Assembly: GCA_027315385.1 (NCBI GenBank)
Contig: DAHUYD010000176.1
Coordinates: forward strand, 1 to 64,000
Direction: 5' to 3'
DNA length: 64,000 nt
DNA from: Acidobacterium sp.
Lineage (GTDB): Bacteria; Acidobacteriota; Terriglobia; Terriglobales; Acidobacteriaceae
Made by a program: the position numbers and the translations under genes. The notes under the pieces are model-generated. The model had not been told where the DNA came from. It searched no databases and worked only from the letters and a program-made list of their open reading frames with translations. Below are positions 53,056 through 62,464 of this stretch, in pieces. How positions within the stretch are numbered: position 1 is the stretch's first letter; each line of letters begins with the position of its first letter.

Positions 53056-53664
53056 TCAGGCGCTCTGCTGCCGCACATGCGCCGCGCGCACCTCGTTCGC
53101 CGTAAACAGACGCAGGAATGGCGCGCCCTGGCATGCCGTTTCCAGCGCCGGCCGCCCGTTGGCTTCTTCCCGCTCCACCAGGCACACCGCGGCAATCACC
53201 TGCATCCCCGCTTCCCGAGCCGCTTCAATCGCCGCAATCGTCGACGCGCCCGTGGTGCACACGTCGTCCACGATAACCACCGATGCTCCCCGCTCGCAGA
53301 ATCCTTCAATGCGCCGGCCCGTTCCGTGCGCCTTCTCCGCCTTACGCACCAGGAACCCGTGAATCAGCGGCGCGCCCCCATCGTCCTGGGCCCGCATGGC
53401 GCTTGCAATCGCCACCGCCGAAACCACCGGATCGGCGCCCATCGTCAGTCCGCCCGCCGCCGCGGGTGTCAGCCCGTGTTCGCGCAGCAAATCCAGAATC
53501 GCAAGCCCCGTCAGCCGCCCGCCTTCCGCATGCAGCGTGGTCGTGCGGCAGTCGATGTAATAGTCGCTCGTCCCGCCCGAGGACAGGGTGAACTGCCCCA
53601 GCCGGAACGAAATGCGCGCGAGCAGATCGAGAAGTGCGTTGCGGGGATTCGGAATCTCGTTCAT
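53056..53664 (-). CDS. pyrE: Orotate phosphoribosyltransferase
   Basis: The product is 202 residues from ATG 53664. It converts orotate and PRPP to orotidine monophosphate in pyrimidine synthesis. The PRPP-binding motif VVIVDDVCTTGAS is clear, and YYIDCRTTTLH, GGLTMGADPVVSAVA and GFLVRKAEKAHGT are family marks. It follows the DUF4340 gene by 27 bases on the same strand and may be the last gene of the Gld-like operon transcript. Confidence 0.95.
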   Translation of the reverse strand: MNEIPNPRNALLDLLARISFRLGQFTLSSGGTSDYYIDCRTTTLHAEGGRLTGLAILDLLREHGLTPAAAGGLTMGADPVVSAVAIASAMRAQDDGGAPLIHGFLVRKAEKAHGTGRRIEGFCERGASVVIVDDVCTTGASTIAAIEAAREAGMQVIAAVCLVEREEANGRPALETACQGAPFLRLFTANEVRAAHVRQQSA

Positions 53665-53691
53665 AACAGGTCTCAAGTCAGTGTACGAAAG

Positions 53692-55005
53692 TTACTTTTT
53701 CCCCGCCGTGTGCGGCGCCGCCGGTTTCACGCCGCTGATCGCGTTCGTCAGCGTGTCCAGCAGGTCCGCGTCGATCGCATACAGCGTCTTCCCATCCGCC
53801 CGTTTCGCTATCGCTCCGTCTTTCGTCTTCTCGATCTCCACCGTCTCCGCCGGCTGCCCGCCATACGGAGTCACAATCACCCGAATCGTCGGCGCGCTGA
53901 ATCCCGTCTCCACAAATTTCGTTGCCGCGAGCGACCGCATCGCCGATACCAGATCCTCCACCGAGCCCGCGTCCATCTTCGTCCCCGCCGACCACCACGT
54001 CGTTCCCGCCCGCGTCAAAAACAGCGCCTTCGGCCCCTCGTGGACTTCGATCTTCGCCGGATCGGTATACCCGAAGCCGAATACCTGCTTGTTGCGGAAG
54101 CTGTCCAGATTCCGGGATACCGCTTCGCCCACCGCCGCGTCGATCTCCCAAACTCCCGGCGCCACACTGGATTTCGCGTAGTATTTCCCCTCGTCCTCTC
54201 GAATCTCCTCGGTTTGCTTCCCGGTGCTTCCATCCAGTTCCACACTTGCCACTGGCCTCCCATGCGCAAATGCCGCTGCCGCCTTTGCCGGAACCGTCGT
54301 GGCCAGCCAACGCGCGTCCACCACCTGGTTCAGCAGGTCATCCACCTGGAACGTATCCGTCCGGTACGTCTGCGGCTGCTCAATCTCCCAGCCGTGATGC
54401 GCGCGCACAAAATGAATCGTCTGCTTCGGCTGGATCAGCGAAAAATTAGCCACCGTATCGGCATCCACAGGCAGCAGGCGTTTATCCCGCAGATCGTCCA
54501 CGTTCTTGTCCAGATTGCTTTTCGTCCACCCCGAAACAAGAAACACCCGCGAGTCGCCCGAGACCCTCGCATACACCCCGCCCCCGGCCGGCGCCGGGTC
54601 GCCGAACGTCAGCGTTGTCGTCGCGCCCGCCTTCTCGCCCACCTCAAGCCGAAAATCCGGATCGCTCAGCCCGTACGTGCTCAGGTTCGCCGGCTTCTCT
54701 TCGATCACCCGCGTCGCCCGCAGATCGCTCAGCGTGGACAGCATCCCTCCCACCGCGTTGGAACTCGCCAGGTACGGCCCCGACGACTCGATCTCCCAAT
54801 GTTGCCCCGGCTCTCGCGCCACCACGATCGCCTGGCCCCCTCGAGGCTCTAGCGTCAGCCGCTCCACCGCCGCCGGATCCACCTTCACGATCGAAGGCCT
54901 GTCCGGGTTCGGCTTCGGTGTCGACTTGTGATGTCCCGACCACCACAGCAGTCCTCCCAGTACCAGGAGAACCACCGCTGCTGCAAGAAGACTGCGAATT
55001 TTCAT
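53692..55005 (-). CDS. DUF4340 protein of the Gld-like ABC operon
   Basis: The product is 437 residues with one N-terminal transmembrane anchor (IRSLLAAAVVLLVLGGLLWWSG). Repeated units of the DUF4340 type follow: VERLTLEPRGGQAIVV ... WEIESSGPYLASSNAVGGMLSTLSDLRATRVIEEKPANLSTYGL, and again WEIEQPQTYRTDTFQVDDLLNQV. The family is regularly next to GldG-like proteins. The function is unknown; an extracytoplasmic part of the exporter is likely. Confidence 0.9.
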   Translation of the reverse strand: MKIRSLLAAAVVLLVLGGLLWWSGHHKSTPKPNPDRPSIVKVDPAAVERLTLEPRGGQAIVVAREPGQHWEIESSGPYLASSNAVGGMLSTLSDLRATRVIEEKPANLSTYGLSDPDFRLEVGEKAGATTTLTFGDPAPAGGGVYARVSGDSRVFLVSGWTKSNLDKNVDDLRDKRLLPVDADTVANFSLIQPKQTIHFVRAHHGWEIEQPQTYRTDTFQVDDLLNQVVDARWLATTVPAKAAAAFAHGRPVASVELDGSTGKQTEEIREDEGKYYAKSSVAPGVWEIDAAVGEAVSRNLDSFRNKQVFGFGYTDPAKIEVHEGPKALFLTRAGTTWWSAGTKMDAGSVEDLVSAMRSLAATKFVETGFSAPTIRVIVTPYGGQPAETVEIEKTKDGAIAKRADGKTLYAIDADLLDTLTNAISGVKPAAPHTAGKK

Positions 55006-55027
55006 GGCAATTCTTCGGCGCTCCGCT

Positions 55028-56407
55028 TTACCGCCGCTTCCACCAGATCGCGATCCCCGCCAAAATCACGATCAGCGGCAGCACGAACTGCGATACGATC
55101 CGCACCATCGTCATCTGCCCGTTCGTCATGTTGATGTGCTGCACTTCCGGCTTCTTCGGCCGAATCGATATCAGCCCCTCGTCCGAACACAGCCAGTCGA
55201 TCGCATTCGCCGCCAGATCGCCGTTTCCGTTCAGCGCTCCCACAAACTTGTTCGACGCCCAGTCCGAACTGCCCACCACCACGAATCGCCCCTGCTCATT
55301 CGCCTTCCCCACCGCATAGGTACCCGCCGCGCCCAGCACAAACGGCCCGCGCTTGTTGTTCGGATCCCTCACGTTCACTGCCGGAGAATTCAGGTTCGTC
55401 GTCGCTATGCTGGAGTTCGACGAGTCGAACAGCCGCTGCACCGCCGTCTTCGCCGTCTTCGCCACCGTCAGCGACCGCGCCAGCGGAAACCCAGTCGTGA
55501 TCTGCTTCATCCCCGCTACAATTGCCTGCGTCGAATAATCGTGCGCCAGCGGAACATCCGGCCCCACTCCGTACAGCTGGCCCACCGGATTCAGATCCAG
55601 CACCAGGTCCTGATCCGCCGTCACCCCCCAGCTCTGCAGCAGGGAAGTCAGCGCATCGTTGTCCGCAATCGGCTGTTGCCCAAAATGCAGCGGAGCCCCC
55701 AGCATGAACATCGCCCGCCCGCCGTTCTCCACGTAGCCCTTGATCGCGGTTACCGCCGGCGGCAGGTAGTTCGTCGTCGGCCCCGCCACCACCAGCGCCG
55801 TGCAGCTCGCCGGAATCGTGTCGTCCGTCACCAAATTGATGGTTTTCGTCTCGTAGTTGTCGTTGGAGAGCATCTGCTTCAGTTGCGAAAGCCCTCCCGG
55901 TCCGCTGTCGTCGATCGAGTGCTCTCCGCTCCCCGTGGCGAAACATACCGTCCGGACATGCCCGCTGATGTCCAGAATGAACGCCCCCGTGATGCCTTGC
56001 TCGTTCACCGTCGCCGCCTGATTCGTCCGCCCGTCCGTCGTCACCGTGACCGCCGGAATGTGGTCGATCCCCGCTGCGCGCGCCGCCTCCGGGTCCTTCT
56101 CCACATCCACATACTTCACCGCGACCTTCGCCGAAAGATTCGAGTACTCGCCCAGCAGATCGCGCCCCTGCGCAAAGTTCGCGCTTACGTTGAAGTACGT
56201 TATCGTTGCGTCCTGCTTCAGCCCTCCGACAATCTTCTGCGTCTCTTCTGACAGGCTGTAACGCTTGTTGGCCGTCGCGTCGTACGACTTGTTGTAACGG
56301 TCGGCGAGCACATTCGCGACCACCACCACCGCGAGAACCACCAGAATATAGATGGTCGCGAATGCCGCGTATTTCGTCTGTCTCGCCTTCAGCCACTGGC
56401 TTGCCAT
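55028..56407 (-). CDS. GldG-family ABC auxiliary protein
   Basis: The product is 459 residues, with an N-terminal transmembrane helix (YAAFATIYILVVLAVVVVANVLADR) and a C-terminal one (IVSQFVLPLIVILAGIAIWW). Between them is the large extracytoplasmic GldG/ABC-type domain: RYSLSEETQKIVGGLKQDATITYF, DPEAARAAGIDHIPAVTV, VCFATGSGEHSID, and GGRAMFMLGAP. It sits between the permease and DUF4340 genes. In Bacteroidota, GldA/F/G serve gliding; in this lineage the substrate is unknown. Confidence 0.9.
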   Translation of the reverse strand: MASQWLKARQTKYAAFATIYILVVLAVVVVANVLADRYNKSYDATANKRYSLSEETQKIVGGLKQDATITYFNVSANFAQGRDLLGEYSNLSAKVAVKYVDVEKDPEAARAAGIDHIPAVTVTTDGRTNQAATVNEQGITGAFILDISGHVRTVCFATGSGEHSIDDSGPGGLSQLKQMLSNDNYETKTINLVTDDTIPASCTALVVAGPTTNYLPPAVTAIKGYVENGGRAMFMLGAPLHFGQQPIADNDALTSLLQSWGVTADQDLVLDLNPVGQLYGVGPDVPLAHDYSTQAIVAGMKQITTGFPLARSLTVAKTAKTAVQRLFDSSNSSIATTNLNSPAVNVRDPNNKRGPFVLGAAGTYAVGKANEQGRFVVVGSSDWASNKFVGALNGNGDLAANAIDWLCSDEGLISIRPKKPEVQHINMTNGQMTMVRIVSQFVLPLIVILAGIAIWWKRR

Positions 56408-56413
56408 TCCCGA

Positions 56414-57181
56414 TCAAGACCTCCAGCGCATCGATTCCAGCGACCGCGCGGTAAAGAAAAGTCCCACAAAAATTACGCTCGCGTAGTATATGCAGTCCTT
56501 CGACGAAAGCACGCCCCGCCCAAACGATTCAAAGTGCGTGATGATCGACAGATACGCCAGTACCTGTGCCCACCCTGCCGGATTGAAGCTGCTCACCCAC
56601 GAGAACACCCACAGCAGCAGGCACGCCGCAAACGTTCCCGCGCCCGCAATAATCTGGTTGCGCGTCAGCGTCGATATAAACGTTCCCAGCGCCAGCAGCG
56701 CCGCCCCTTGCAGAACAATGCCCACATATGCCACCGCCAGCGGCTTCCAGTCCGGGTGCCCATAGATAAATAAAAAGCAGAAGCTGATACCCGAATAGAA
56801 AATCAGCCAGCAGTACAGAATCGTCGCCGCGAACCACTTCCCCACAATCACTTCCATGTCCCGGATCGGCGAAGTCGTCAGCAGCTCGATCGTCCCGTTG
56901 CGCTTCTCCTCCGCGAACAGCCGCATCGAGATCAGCGGAATAAAAAATATCCCGATAAAACTCGCGTTCGCCAGCAATGGCCGGATGATCTCCTCGTTGA
57001 TGTTGGTCGGCGCCATCTCCCCCATCATCTGCAGCTCCATGCTTTGCAGCACAAAGTGCCCCAGATACACCCAGAAGAAGTATCCGAAGATCAGGCTGTA
57101 CATCGTCACCAGCAGCCATGCCACCGGAGATGTAAAGTAGCTGCCCAGCTCGCGCCGGCACACAATCCAGGCGTTCCTCAT
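56414..57181 (-). CDS. ABC-2 type permease (GldF-like)
   Basis: The product is 255 residues from ATG 57181, overlapping the ATPase stop by 4 bases. It begins MRNAWIVCRRELGSYFTSPVAWLLVTMYSLIFGYFFW and has about six transmembrane segments. The cytoplasmic RLFAEEKRNGTIELLTTSPI motif is the typical ATPase contact of ABC-2 exporters. It forms the transporter core with the ATPase encoded upstream. Confidence 0.93.
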   Translation of the reverse strand: MRNAWIVCRRELGSYFTSPVAWLLVTMYSLIFGYFFWVYLGHFVLQSMELQMMGEMAPTNINEEIIRPLLANASFIGIFFIPLISMRLFAEEKRNGTIELLTTSPIRDMEVIVGKWFAATILYCWLIFYSGISFCFLFIYGHPDWKPLAVAYVGIVLQGAALLALGTFISTLTRNQIIAGAGTFAACLLLWVFSWVSSFNPAGWAQVLAYLSIITHFESFGRGVLSSKDCIYYASVIFVGLFFTARSLESMRWRS

Positions 57182-58167
57182 GCGTTCGCCTCCGGGGCGG
57201 CGGCCGCCGGGGGCGCCGCGGATTCCGCGCTCGTCAGTTGCAGGTAGATTTCCTCCAGGCTCATCGCCGCCGGCCGCAGTTCGTTCAGGTCCCAGCCTGA
57301 CTCCACCACCAGCCGCGCCAGATCCCCGCGAACCAGCCGCCCCCTGTCGCTCTCGATCTCGAACACCGCGCTGTTCGCCTGCTGGTCCCGGCACGTGACG
57401 CGCCCCACCCCTGTCACTTTTTCCAGCCGCTCCTGGATCGCCGGCACCGAAAACGCGCCCGTCCGCGCCGCGATATCGATCAGAACCGATTCCACCCCGC
57501 GGAACCGCGCCTGCAGGTTCTGCACCGAATCCGTCGCCACCAGCTTGCCTTTGTTGATAATGATCACCTGCTCGCAGGTCTGCTCCACCTCCGGCAGAAT
57601 ATGCGTGCTCAGCACAATCGTGTGCTCCCCCGCCAGGCTCCGGATCAGCTCCCGCGTCTCGATAATCTGCCGCGGATCCAGCCCCGCCGTCGGCTCGTCC
57701 AGAATCAGCACGTCAGGATTGTGAATGATCGCCTGCGCCAGCCCCACTCTCTGCCGATACCCCTTGGAGAGCTTGCCCAGCAGCTTCGTCTTCACTTCGC
57801 CCACGGCGCAGCGGTCGCACACATAATCCACCCGCCGGTTCAGTTCCGCCCCCGACAGGCCCTTCAGTTGTCCCACAAACCGCAGATAGTCCGCCGTCTC
57901 CATCTCCAGATACAGCGGTGGCGTCTCCGGCAGATATCCGATGTGCCTGCGCGCTTCCAGCGGCTGGGTGAGGACGTCGAAGCCCGCTACCGTCGCTTCC
58001 CCCGCCGACGGCGGGAAGAAGCAGGTCAGCATCCGCATCGTCGTGGTTTTCCCGGCGCCGTTCGGCCCTAGAAACCCCACAATCTGGCCCTTGCTGACGG
58101 AAAAGGAAATGTGATCGACGGCTGTCGTGCGGGCGTACTTCTTGGTCAGGTCGTGAACTGTAATCAT
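57178..58167 (-). CDS. ABC transporter ATPase (GldA-like)
   Basis: The product is 329 residues from ATG 58167 (MITVHDLTKKYARTTAVDHI). Walker A is GPNGAGKTTT (34-43), the signature is LSKGYRQRVGLAQ, Walker B is VLILDEPTAGLDP, and the switch His is in LSTHILPEVEQ. A C-terminal regulatory part (about 230-310) precedes an Ala/Pro-rich tail. A start 15 codons upstream is possible but lacks family match. It heads the five-gene leftward group; the 244 bases upstream of it hold no gene I can support. Confidence 0.95.
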   Translation of the reverse strand: MITVHDLTKKYARTTAVDHISFSVSKGQIVGFLGPNGAGKTTTMRMLTCFFPPSAGEATVAGFDVLTQPLEARRHIGYLPETPPLYLEMETADYLRFVGQLKGLSGAELNRRVDYVCDRCAVGEVKTKLLGKLSKGYRQRVGLAQAIIHNPDVLILDEPTAGLDPRQIIETRELIRSLAGEHTIVLSTHILPEVEQTCEQVIIINKGKLVATDSVQNLQARFRGVESVLIDIAARTGAFSVPAIQERLEKVTGVGRVTCRDQQANSAVFEIESDRGRLVRGDLARLVVESGWDLNELRPAAMSLEEIYLQLTSAESAAPPAAAAPEANA

Positions 58168-58411
58168 GTCTGACTGATCAGTTGGACTTCGCAGTGATTG
58201 GCTCGTTATCAACAGGCCGGCCCCGACGGCTGTTTCGCTCGATGAGGGCCGGCTGCTACGCTTCTGTCGCTCCGAACGGACTCACACCCATGCTAGAACA
58301 TCGCGGAACCGAGGTGTCAATGCAACCAACCGGGCAGACAAAAATTCGGGAGTCCGGTCTGGAGTCTGTTCTCAACTTTTCCGCTGCCCACGCGAAAGTG
58401 AATAGAAGGCT

Positions 58412-58720
58412 CTAGCGCGCCTTGCTCAGTTTTCTGGGCGGCGCGGCGAGCCCCGTGGTTTGCGCCGCTCTTTCCGCCAGCCACAGCTTCATGAGCGACT
58501 GATACGGTACGTCGAGTTTCCGGGCGTGAGCGCGAATCGCGTTCAGCACATCCTCCGGCAGCCGCAACGAAATCGTTTTTGTGGAAGGACGCAGATTGGG
58601 GAAGGCCACCGCCCGGGCGCCGCTCCAGTCCACATACGACGTGCTGTCGTGGGATTGCCAGAACTTCCGCTCCTCCGCTTCATTCGCGAAGGTCGGGATG
58701 GCCTTGAAGCGCCTCGGCAT
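58412..58720 (-). CDS. brnA: BrnA-type antitoxin
   Basis: The product is 102 residues. Its C-terminal half has the ribbon-helix-helix pattern (TKTISLRLPEDVLNAIRAHARKLDVPYQSLMKLWLAE) typical of BrnA/CopG antitoxins, and the N-terminal part (NEAEERKFWQSHDSTSYVDW) matches the BrnA toxin-binding region. It should neutralise BrnT and repress the operon. The gene overlaps the toxin gene by 41 bases. Confidence 0.9.
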   Translation of the reverse strand: MPRRFKAIPTFANEAEERKFWQSHDSTSYVDWSGARAVAFPNLRPSTKTISLRLPEDVLNAIRAHARKLDVPYQSLMKLWLAERAAQTTGLAAPPRKLSKAR

Positions 58721-59000
58721 AAATGGGCCTCTCCTTTCGGTGCATAGTGCGGGCGGAAATGGGGCGCATCAGCGTGCCATCTCCGCGAATTGTGAACGTC
58801 ACGTGCAACCAGCGCTCCTCATTGGTGCGGCCCAGGGCATGGAATCGATCTTCCGCTGCGCTGTGTTCCGGGTTCGGCGTCACAAGCAGCGGCTGACGGA
58901 AGAATACCTGCTCTGTCTCGGCCTGGCTCACGCCATGCTTCTCGCTTTTGCGGCCGTTTCCCGCATCCCAGTCGAAGCCGGTAATGCGTGAAAAGTTCAT
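58680..59000 (-). CDS. brnT: BrnT-type RNase toxin
   Basis: The product is 106 residues of the BrnT family, RelE-like ribonucleases of type II toxin-antitoxin modules. Family marks are FDWDAGNGRKSEKHGVSQAETEQVF, a PEHSAAEDRFHALGRT block, and MRPISARTMHRKERPIYAE with the basic/His residues expected near the active site. It is the first gene of the pair, and its promoter region has an inverted repeat at 59007-59025. Confidence 0.92.
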   Translation of the reverse strand: MNFSRITGFDWDAGNGRKSEKHGVSQAETEQVFFRQPLLVTPNPEHSAAEDRFHALGRTNEERWLHVTFTIRGDGTLMRPISARTMHRKERPIYAEALQGHPDLRE

Positions 59001-59006
59001 CCATCA

Positions 59007-59025
59007 GTATATGGGGAAAATATAC
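59007..59025. promoter_or_regulatory. Operator-like inverted repeat before brnT
   Basis: GTATAT (59007-59012) and ATATAC (59020-59025) are exact inverted copies 7 bases apart, just before the brnT start. On the minus strand TATACT lies about 6 bases from the ATG and could be the -10 box, so the toxin mRNA may be nearly leaderless. Such a site fits autorepression by the ribbon-helix-helix antitoxin. Confidence 0.5.
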
Positions 59026-59041
59026 AAAAGAGGAGGTCCCC

Positions 59042-60532
59042 TCACTCCCCCGTATCGATCTGCGCCCGCTGCAGCTTATCGGAGTAATCCACGTACACCG
59101 ATTTCCACGTGCTGAAGAACTCAATCGCCCCGATCCCGCCTTCGCGATGCCCGTTCCCCGTCTGCTTCACCCCGCCAAACGGCAAATGCACTTCCGCCCC
59201 GATCGTCGGCGCGTTCACATACGTAATCCCCGCCTCCAGGTCCCGCATCGCCCGGAACGCCAGATTCACGTTGCGCGTGTAGATCGCCGTCGACAGCCCA
59301 TAAGGAATATCGTTCGCAATCTCAATCGCCTCGTCGAAGCCGCCGCACTCCAGCACGCTCACCACCGGCCCAAACACCTCTTCCTGCGCTATCCGCATCT
59401 TCGGCTTCACGCCGGCAACCACCGTCGCCGCGAAGAAGTGTCCCTGCGCGAAAGCTCCTTCCGTCAGCGCATGCCCGCCCGTCACAATCTGTGCCCCTTC
59501 CTCGCGCGCAATCGTGCAGTATTGGGTCGACGTCTCAATCTGCGCCGCGTTCACCTGCGGCCCCATCTGGACTTGTTCGTCCAGCCCGTCGCCCACCTTC
59601 AGCGCCCTGGCCCGCGCGGCCAGCTTTTCCGTGAACTCCTTCGCCACCGCCCGATGCACAATAATCCGGCTGGTCGCCGTGCACCGCTGCCCCGTCGTTC
59701 CGAACGCTCCCCACAGCGCTCCGTCCAGCGCCAGATCCAGGTTCGCGTCGTCCATCACGATCATCGCGTTCTTCCCGCCCATCTCCAGCGAGCACGGCTT
59801 GTAGAGCCCCGCCGCCGCCTGGCCCACCGTCCGCCCCACTTCCGACGATCCCGTGAACGAGATCGCCCGCACCAGCGGATGCTCCACCAGCGCGGTGCCC
59901 ACCTTCGCGCCCGATCCCGTCACCACGTTCAGCACGCCCGCCGGAAGCCCCGCGTCCACCAGCGCCTGCGCCAGATTGATCGTCGAAAGCGGCGTGTCGT
60001 TCGCCGGCTTGATCACGCACGTATTCCCGCACACCAGCGCCGCCAGCAGCTTCCACGACGGAATCGCCATCGGGAAGTTCCACGGCGTGATCATGCCGCA
60101 CACGCCCACCGGCATGCGCACCGTCATCGCAAATTTGTTCTGTAGTTCCGAGGGAGTCGTATGCCCGAACAGCCGCCGCCCCTCGCCCGCCATGTACAAG
60201 GCGCAGTCGATGGCTTCCTGCACGTCTCCGCGCGTCTCCACCAGCACCTTGCCCATTTCCCGCGTCATGTCCCGGGCGTACTGCTCTTTCCGCTCCTGCA
60301 GCAGTTGCCCTGCGCGCAGCAGAATCTCCCCCCGCCGCGGAGCCGGCGTCAGCCGCCATGTCTTAAACGCCTCGGCGGCGGCCTTCACCGCCAGATCCAC
60401 GTCCTCGGCGCCAGACGCCTGGAACTCCCCGACCACATCCTCCCGGCGCGCCGGATTGATATTGGAGAACGTCTTGCCGGTCCGGGCAGCCACCAGCTGC
60501 CCCCCAATCAGATTCAGATAAGTCTTCGCCAT
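59042..60532 (-). CDS. NAD(P)-dependent aldehyde dehydrogenase
   Basis: The product is 496 residues from ATG 60532. Key parts are [18 protein letters not shown], the [10 protein letters not shown] and [11 protein letters not shown] cofactor loop, the general base in [11 protein letters not shown], and catalytic Cys284 in [12 protein letters not shown]. The C-terminal [21 protein letters not shown] motif is seen in semialdehyde dehydrogenases such as those for alpha-ketoglutarate semialdehyde or L-piperideine-6-carboxylate. I cannot settle the substrate. It is a single-gene unit. Confidence 0.93.
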   Translation of the reverse strand: MAKTYLNLIGGQLVAARTGKTFSNINPARREDVVGEFQASGAEDVDLAVKAAAEAFKTWRLTPAPRRGEILLRAGQLLQERKEQYARDMTREMGKVLVETRGDVQEAIDCALYMAGEGRRLFGHTTPSELQNKFAMTVRMPVGVCGMITPWNFPMAIPSWKLLAALVCGNTCVIKPANDTPLSTINLAQALVDAGLPAGVLNVVTGSGAKVGTALVEHPLVRAISFTGSSEVGRTVGQAAAGLYKPCSLEMGGKNAMIVMDDANLDLALDGALWGAFGTTGQRCTATSRIIVHRAVAKEFTEKLAARARALKVGDGLDEQVQMGPQVNAAQIETSTQYCTIAREEGAQIVTGGHALTEGAFAQGHFFAATVVAGVKPKMRIAQEEVFGPVVSVLECGGFDEAIEIANDIPYGLSTAIYTRNVNLAFRAMRDLEAGITYVNAPTIGAEVHLPFGGVKQTGNGHREGGIGAIEFFSTWKSVYVDYSDKLQRAQIDTGE

Positions 60533-60662
60533 CGCTGCAGTGCTCCTCGAACAAAACACTTCAGCATAGCCGAAACACGAGCGCAACGTCTCGAAGCCCA
60601 GCGTGGCGGTGGTGTCCCGGGACACTCTTAGGACACTACCACCGCGCCCACCCCGCCCCCCG

Positions 60663-61133
60663 TCAGTCCCGCGCGATGTCCGCCGAAAGAATCCGCGGCC
60701 CCGTCGGCTCCTGCGTCTGGGAGTTCTGCTCCGCCGTGATCACCACCTTAAAGCCCTTGAACGACGTCGATGTGTGAATCTCGGCCTGCTCGTTCTGGTT
60801 CACCCGCAGCCGTCCCTGGTTCTGCGGCGTCTGCGAAGGAGCCTCGATCCACACCACGTACACATTCTCAGCCGGCGTCAGCGAACTCGGCGGCGCCAGG
60901 TTCTTCGCCTTGATATCCAGCGCGGTATTGCCGTTGTTGCCCCTCTTTACCGTGATCGTTGCGGTGGCCCCCGGCGTCACGCTTCCCGCCATCATCCGCA
61001 CTTTGCGCGCTCCGCCGAACGGCCACAGGAGCAGCAGGCACAGGACCAGCGGAGTCCCTCCAAACAGGCGGAAATGGAAATACTCTCGAACCCGGCGCTC
61101 GGCGCCGGCAATTCTGTTTCGGCTCAGTTTCAC
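60663..61133 (-). CDS. Membrane-anchored protein of unknown function
   Basis: The product is 156 residues. A cytoplasmic basic N-terminus is followed by one transmembrane helix (about 27-42: TPLVLCLLLLWPFG), then an extracytoplasmic beta-rich domain (VTPGATATITVKRGNNGNTALDIKAKNLAPP ... VYVVWIEAPSQTPQNQGRLRVN ... FKVVITAEQN). The domain looks like a small beta-sandwich of the kind seen in envelope or anti-sigma-type proteins. I do not recognise the family. It is divergent from mreB. Confidence 0.75.
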   Translation of the reverse strand: MKLSRNRIAGAERRVREYFHFRLFGGTPLVLCLLLLWPFGGARKVRMMAGSVTPGATATITVKRGNNGNTALDIKAKNLAPPSSLTPAENVYVVWIEAPSQTPQNQGRLRVNQNEQAEIHTSTSFKGFKVVITAEQNSQTQEPTGPRILSADIARD

Positions 61134-61281
61134 GGATAGTTATCCTCTCTACCGTTGGATGTCGATTGCGCCCGTGCTGTTTCCCCCGGGCCGCCCTTCA
61201 CGCCCTCCTTCCGCCTCCCAGAGCCTCTATGGTGCAACAATGTGCAACCGATACACTTTCGTGTGATATTTCCCCCGCGTC

Positions 61282-61312
61282 TTTTGGTGGACCCGGTCCA
61301 ATTCGCCGTACA
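61282..61312 (+). promoter_or_regulatory. Possible mreB promoter
   Basis: TACAAT (61307-61312) is a good -10 box 34 bases before the mreB ATG. The best -35, TTGGTG (61282-61287), is 19 bases away, which is long. An inverted repeat GGACC-C-GGTCC lies between them (61287-61297). Confidence 0.35.
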
Positions 61313-61346
61313 ATAGATCGAGCTTCCTCTCGGATTTTGCTCCCTC

Positions 61347-62414
61347 ATGTCCTCTAATAACGGATTCCAGCCCCGTTCTTCGCGGTCGCATGGCTTGCGG
61401 TCGCTGTTCAGCGTCTTTTCCAACGATCTTGCCATCGACCTCGGCACGGCCAACACCCTCGTCTTCGCCGCCAACAAGGGCATTGTCGTCAATGAGCCTT
61501 CCATCGTCGCCATCAACAAGAACACCGGCGAAGTCGAGGCCGTCGGCAAAGAGGCCAAGGAGATGCTCGGCCGCACCCCCGGCAACATCGTCGCCATCAA
61601 GCCCATGAAGGACGGCGTCATCGCCGACTTCAAAGTCACCGAGAAGATGCTCAATTACTTCATCCAGAAGGCCCATAACCGCAAAATGATGGTGCATCCC
61701 CGCATCGTCATCGGCGTCCCTTCTGAAATCACCCAGGTCGAAAAACGCGCCGTCGAGGATTCCGCCTACCGCGCCAAAGCCAGCGAAGTCTTCCTCGTCG
61801 AGCAGGCCATGGTCGCCGCCATCGGCGCTGGCCTCCCCATCACCGAGCCCAGCGGCAACATGGTCGTCGATATCGGCGGCGGCACCACCGATATCGCCGT
61901 CATCTCCCTCTCCGGCATCGTCTATTCCCGCTCCCTCCGCATGGCCGGCAATCAGATGGACGAGGCCATCATGAACTACCTCAAGCGGAAATATAACCTC
62001 CTCATCGGCGAGCGCACCGCCGAGCAGATCAAGATGGAGCTCGGTTCCGCTTACCCCCTCGACAAGCCCATGACCATGGAGATCAAGGGCCGCAACCTCA
62101 TCGAAGGCGTCCCCAAAACCATCACCATCGACGACAGCGAGATCCGCGAGGCCCTGGGCGAGTGCATCTCCACCATCCTCAACGGCATTCGCGTCGCCCT
62201 CGAGCGCACCCCACCCGAGCTCAGCGCCGATATCAGCGACCGCGGCATTGTCCTCACCGGCGGTGGCGCCCTCATCAAGAACCTCGACAAGCGGATTCGC
62301 GAGGAAACCGGCCTGCCCGTCTCCATCGCCGACGATCCGCTGGCAAGCGTCGTGCTCGGCACTGGAAAAATGCTGAGCGATTTCCGGCTCCTGCGGAAGA
62401 TCAAGATCGACTGA
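61347..62414 (+). CDS. mreB: Rod shape-determining protein MreB
   Basis: The product is 355 residues of the bacterial actin family. It polymerises under the inner membrane and guides lateral wall synthesis. Nucleotide-binding motifs are IDLGTANTLVF (phosphate 1), NMVVDIGGGTTDIAVISL (phosphate 2) and GIVLTGGGALIKNLD (adenosine). An extra N-terminal stretch (SNNGFQPRSSRSHGLRSLFSVF) ends in a hydrophobic turn that may bind the membrane. It heads mreBCD. Confidence 0.97.
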   Translation: MSSNNGFQPRSSRSHGLRSLFSVFSNDLAIDLGTANTLVFAANKGIVVNEPSIVAINKNTGEVEAVGKEAKEMLGRTPGNIVAIKPMKDGVIADFKVTEKMLNYFIQKAHNRKMMVHPRIVIGVPSEITQVEKRAVEDSAYRAKASEVFLVEQAMVAAIGAGLPITEPSGNMVVDIGGGTTDIAVISLSGIVYSRSLRMAGNQMDEAIMNYLKRKYNLLIGERTAEQIKMELGSAYPLDKPMTMEIKGRNLIEGVPKTITIDDSEIREALGECISTILNGIRVALERTPPELSADISDRGIVLTGGGALIKNLDKRIREETGLPVSIADDPLASVVLGTGKMLSDFRLLRKIKID

Positions 62415-62464
62415 GCCGCGGCCGGCTCCCGCAACCCGTCGCCCAACCGCGGGCACGTGACTTC

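Noticed and set aside
58182-58415. 77-codon plus-strand frame between the ABC ATPase and brnA
   Set aside because: No ribosome-binding site, no recognisable features, and overlaps the end of brnA on the other strand.
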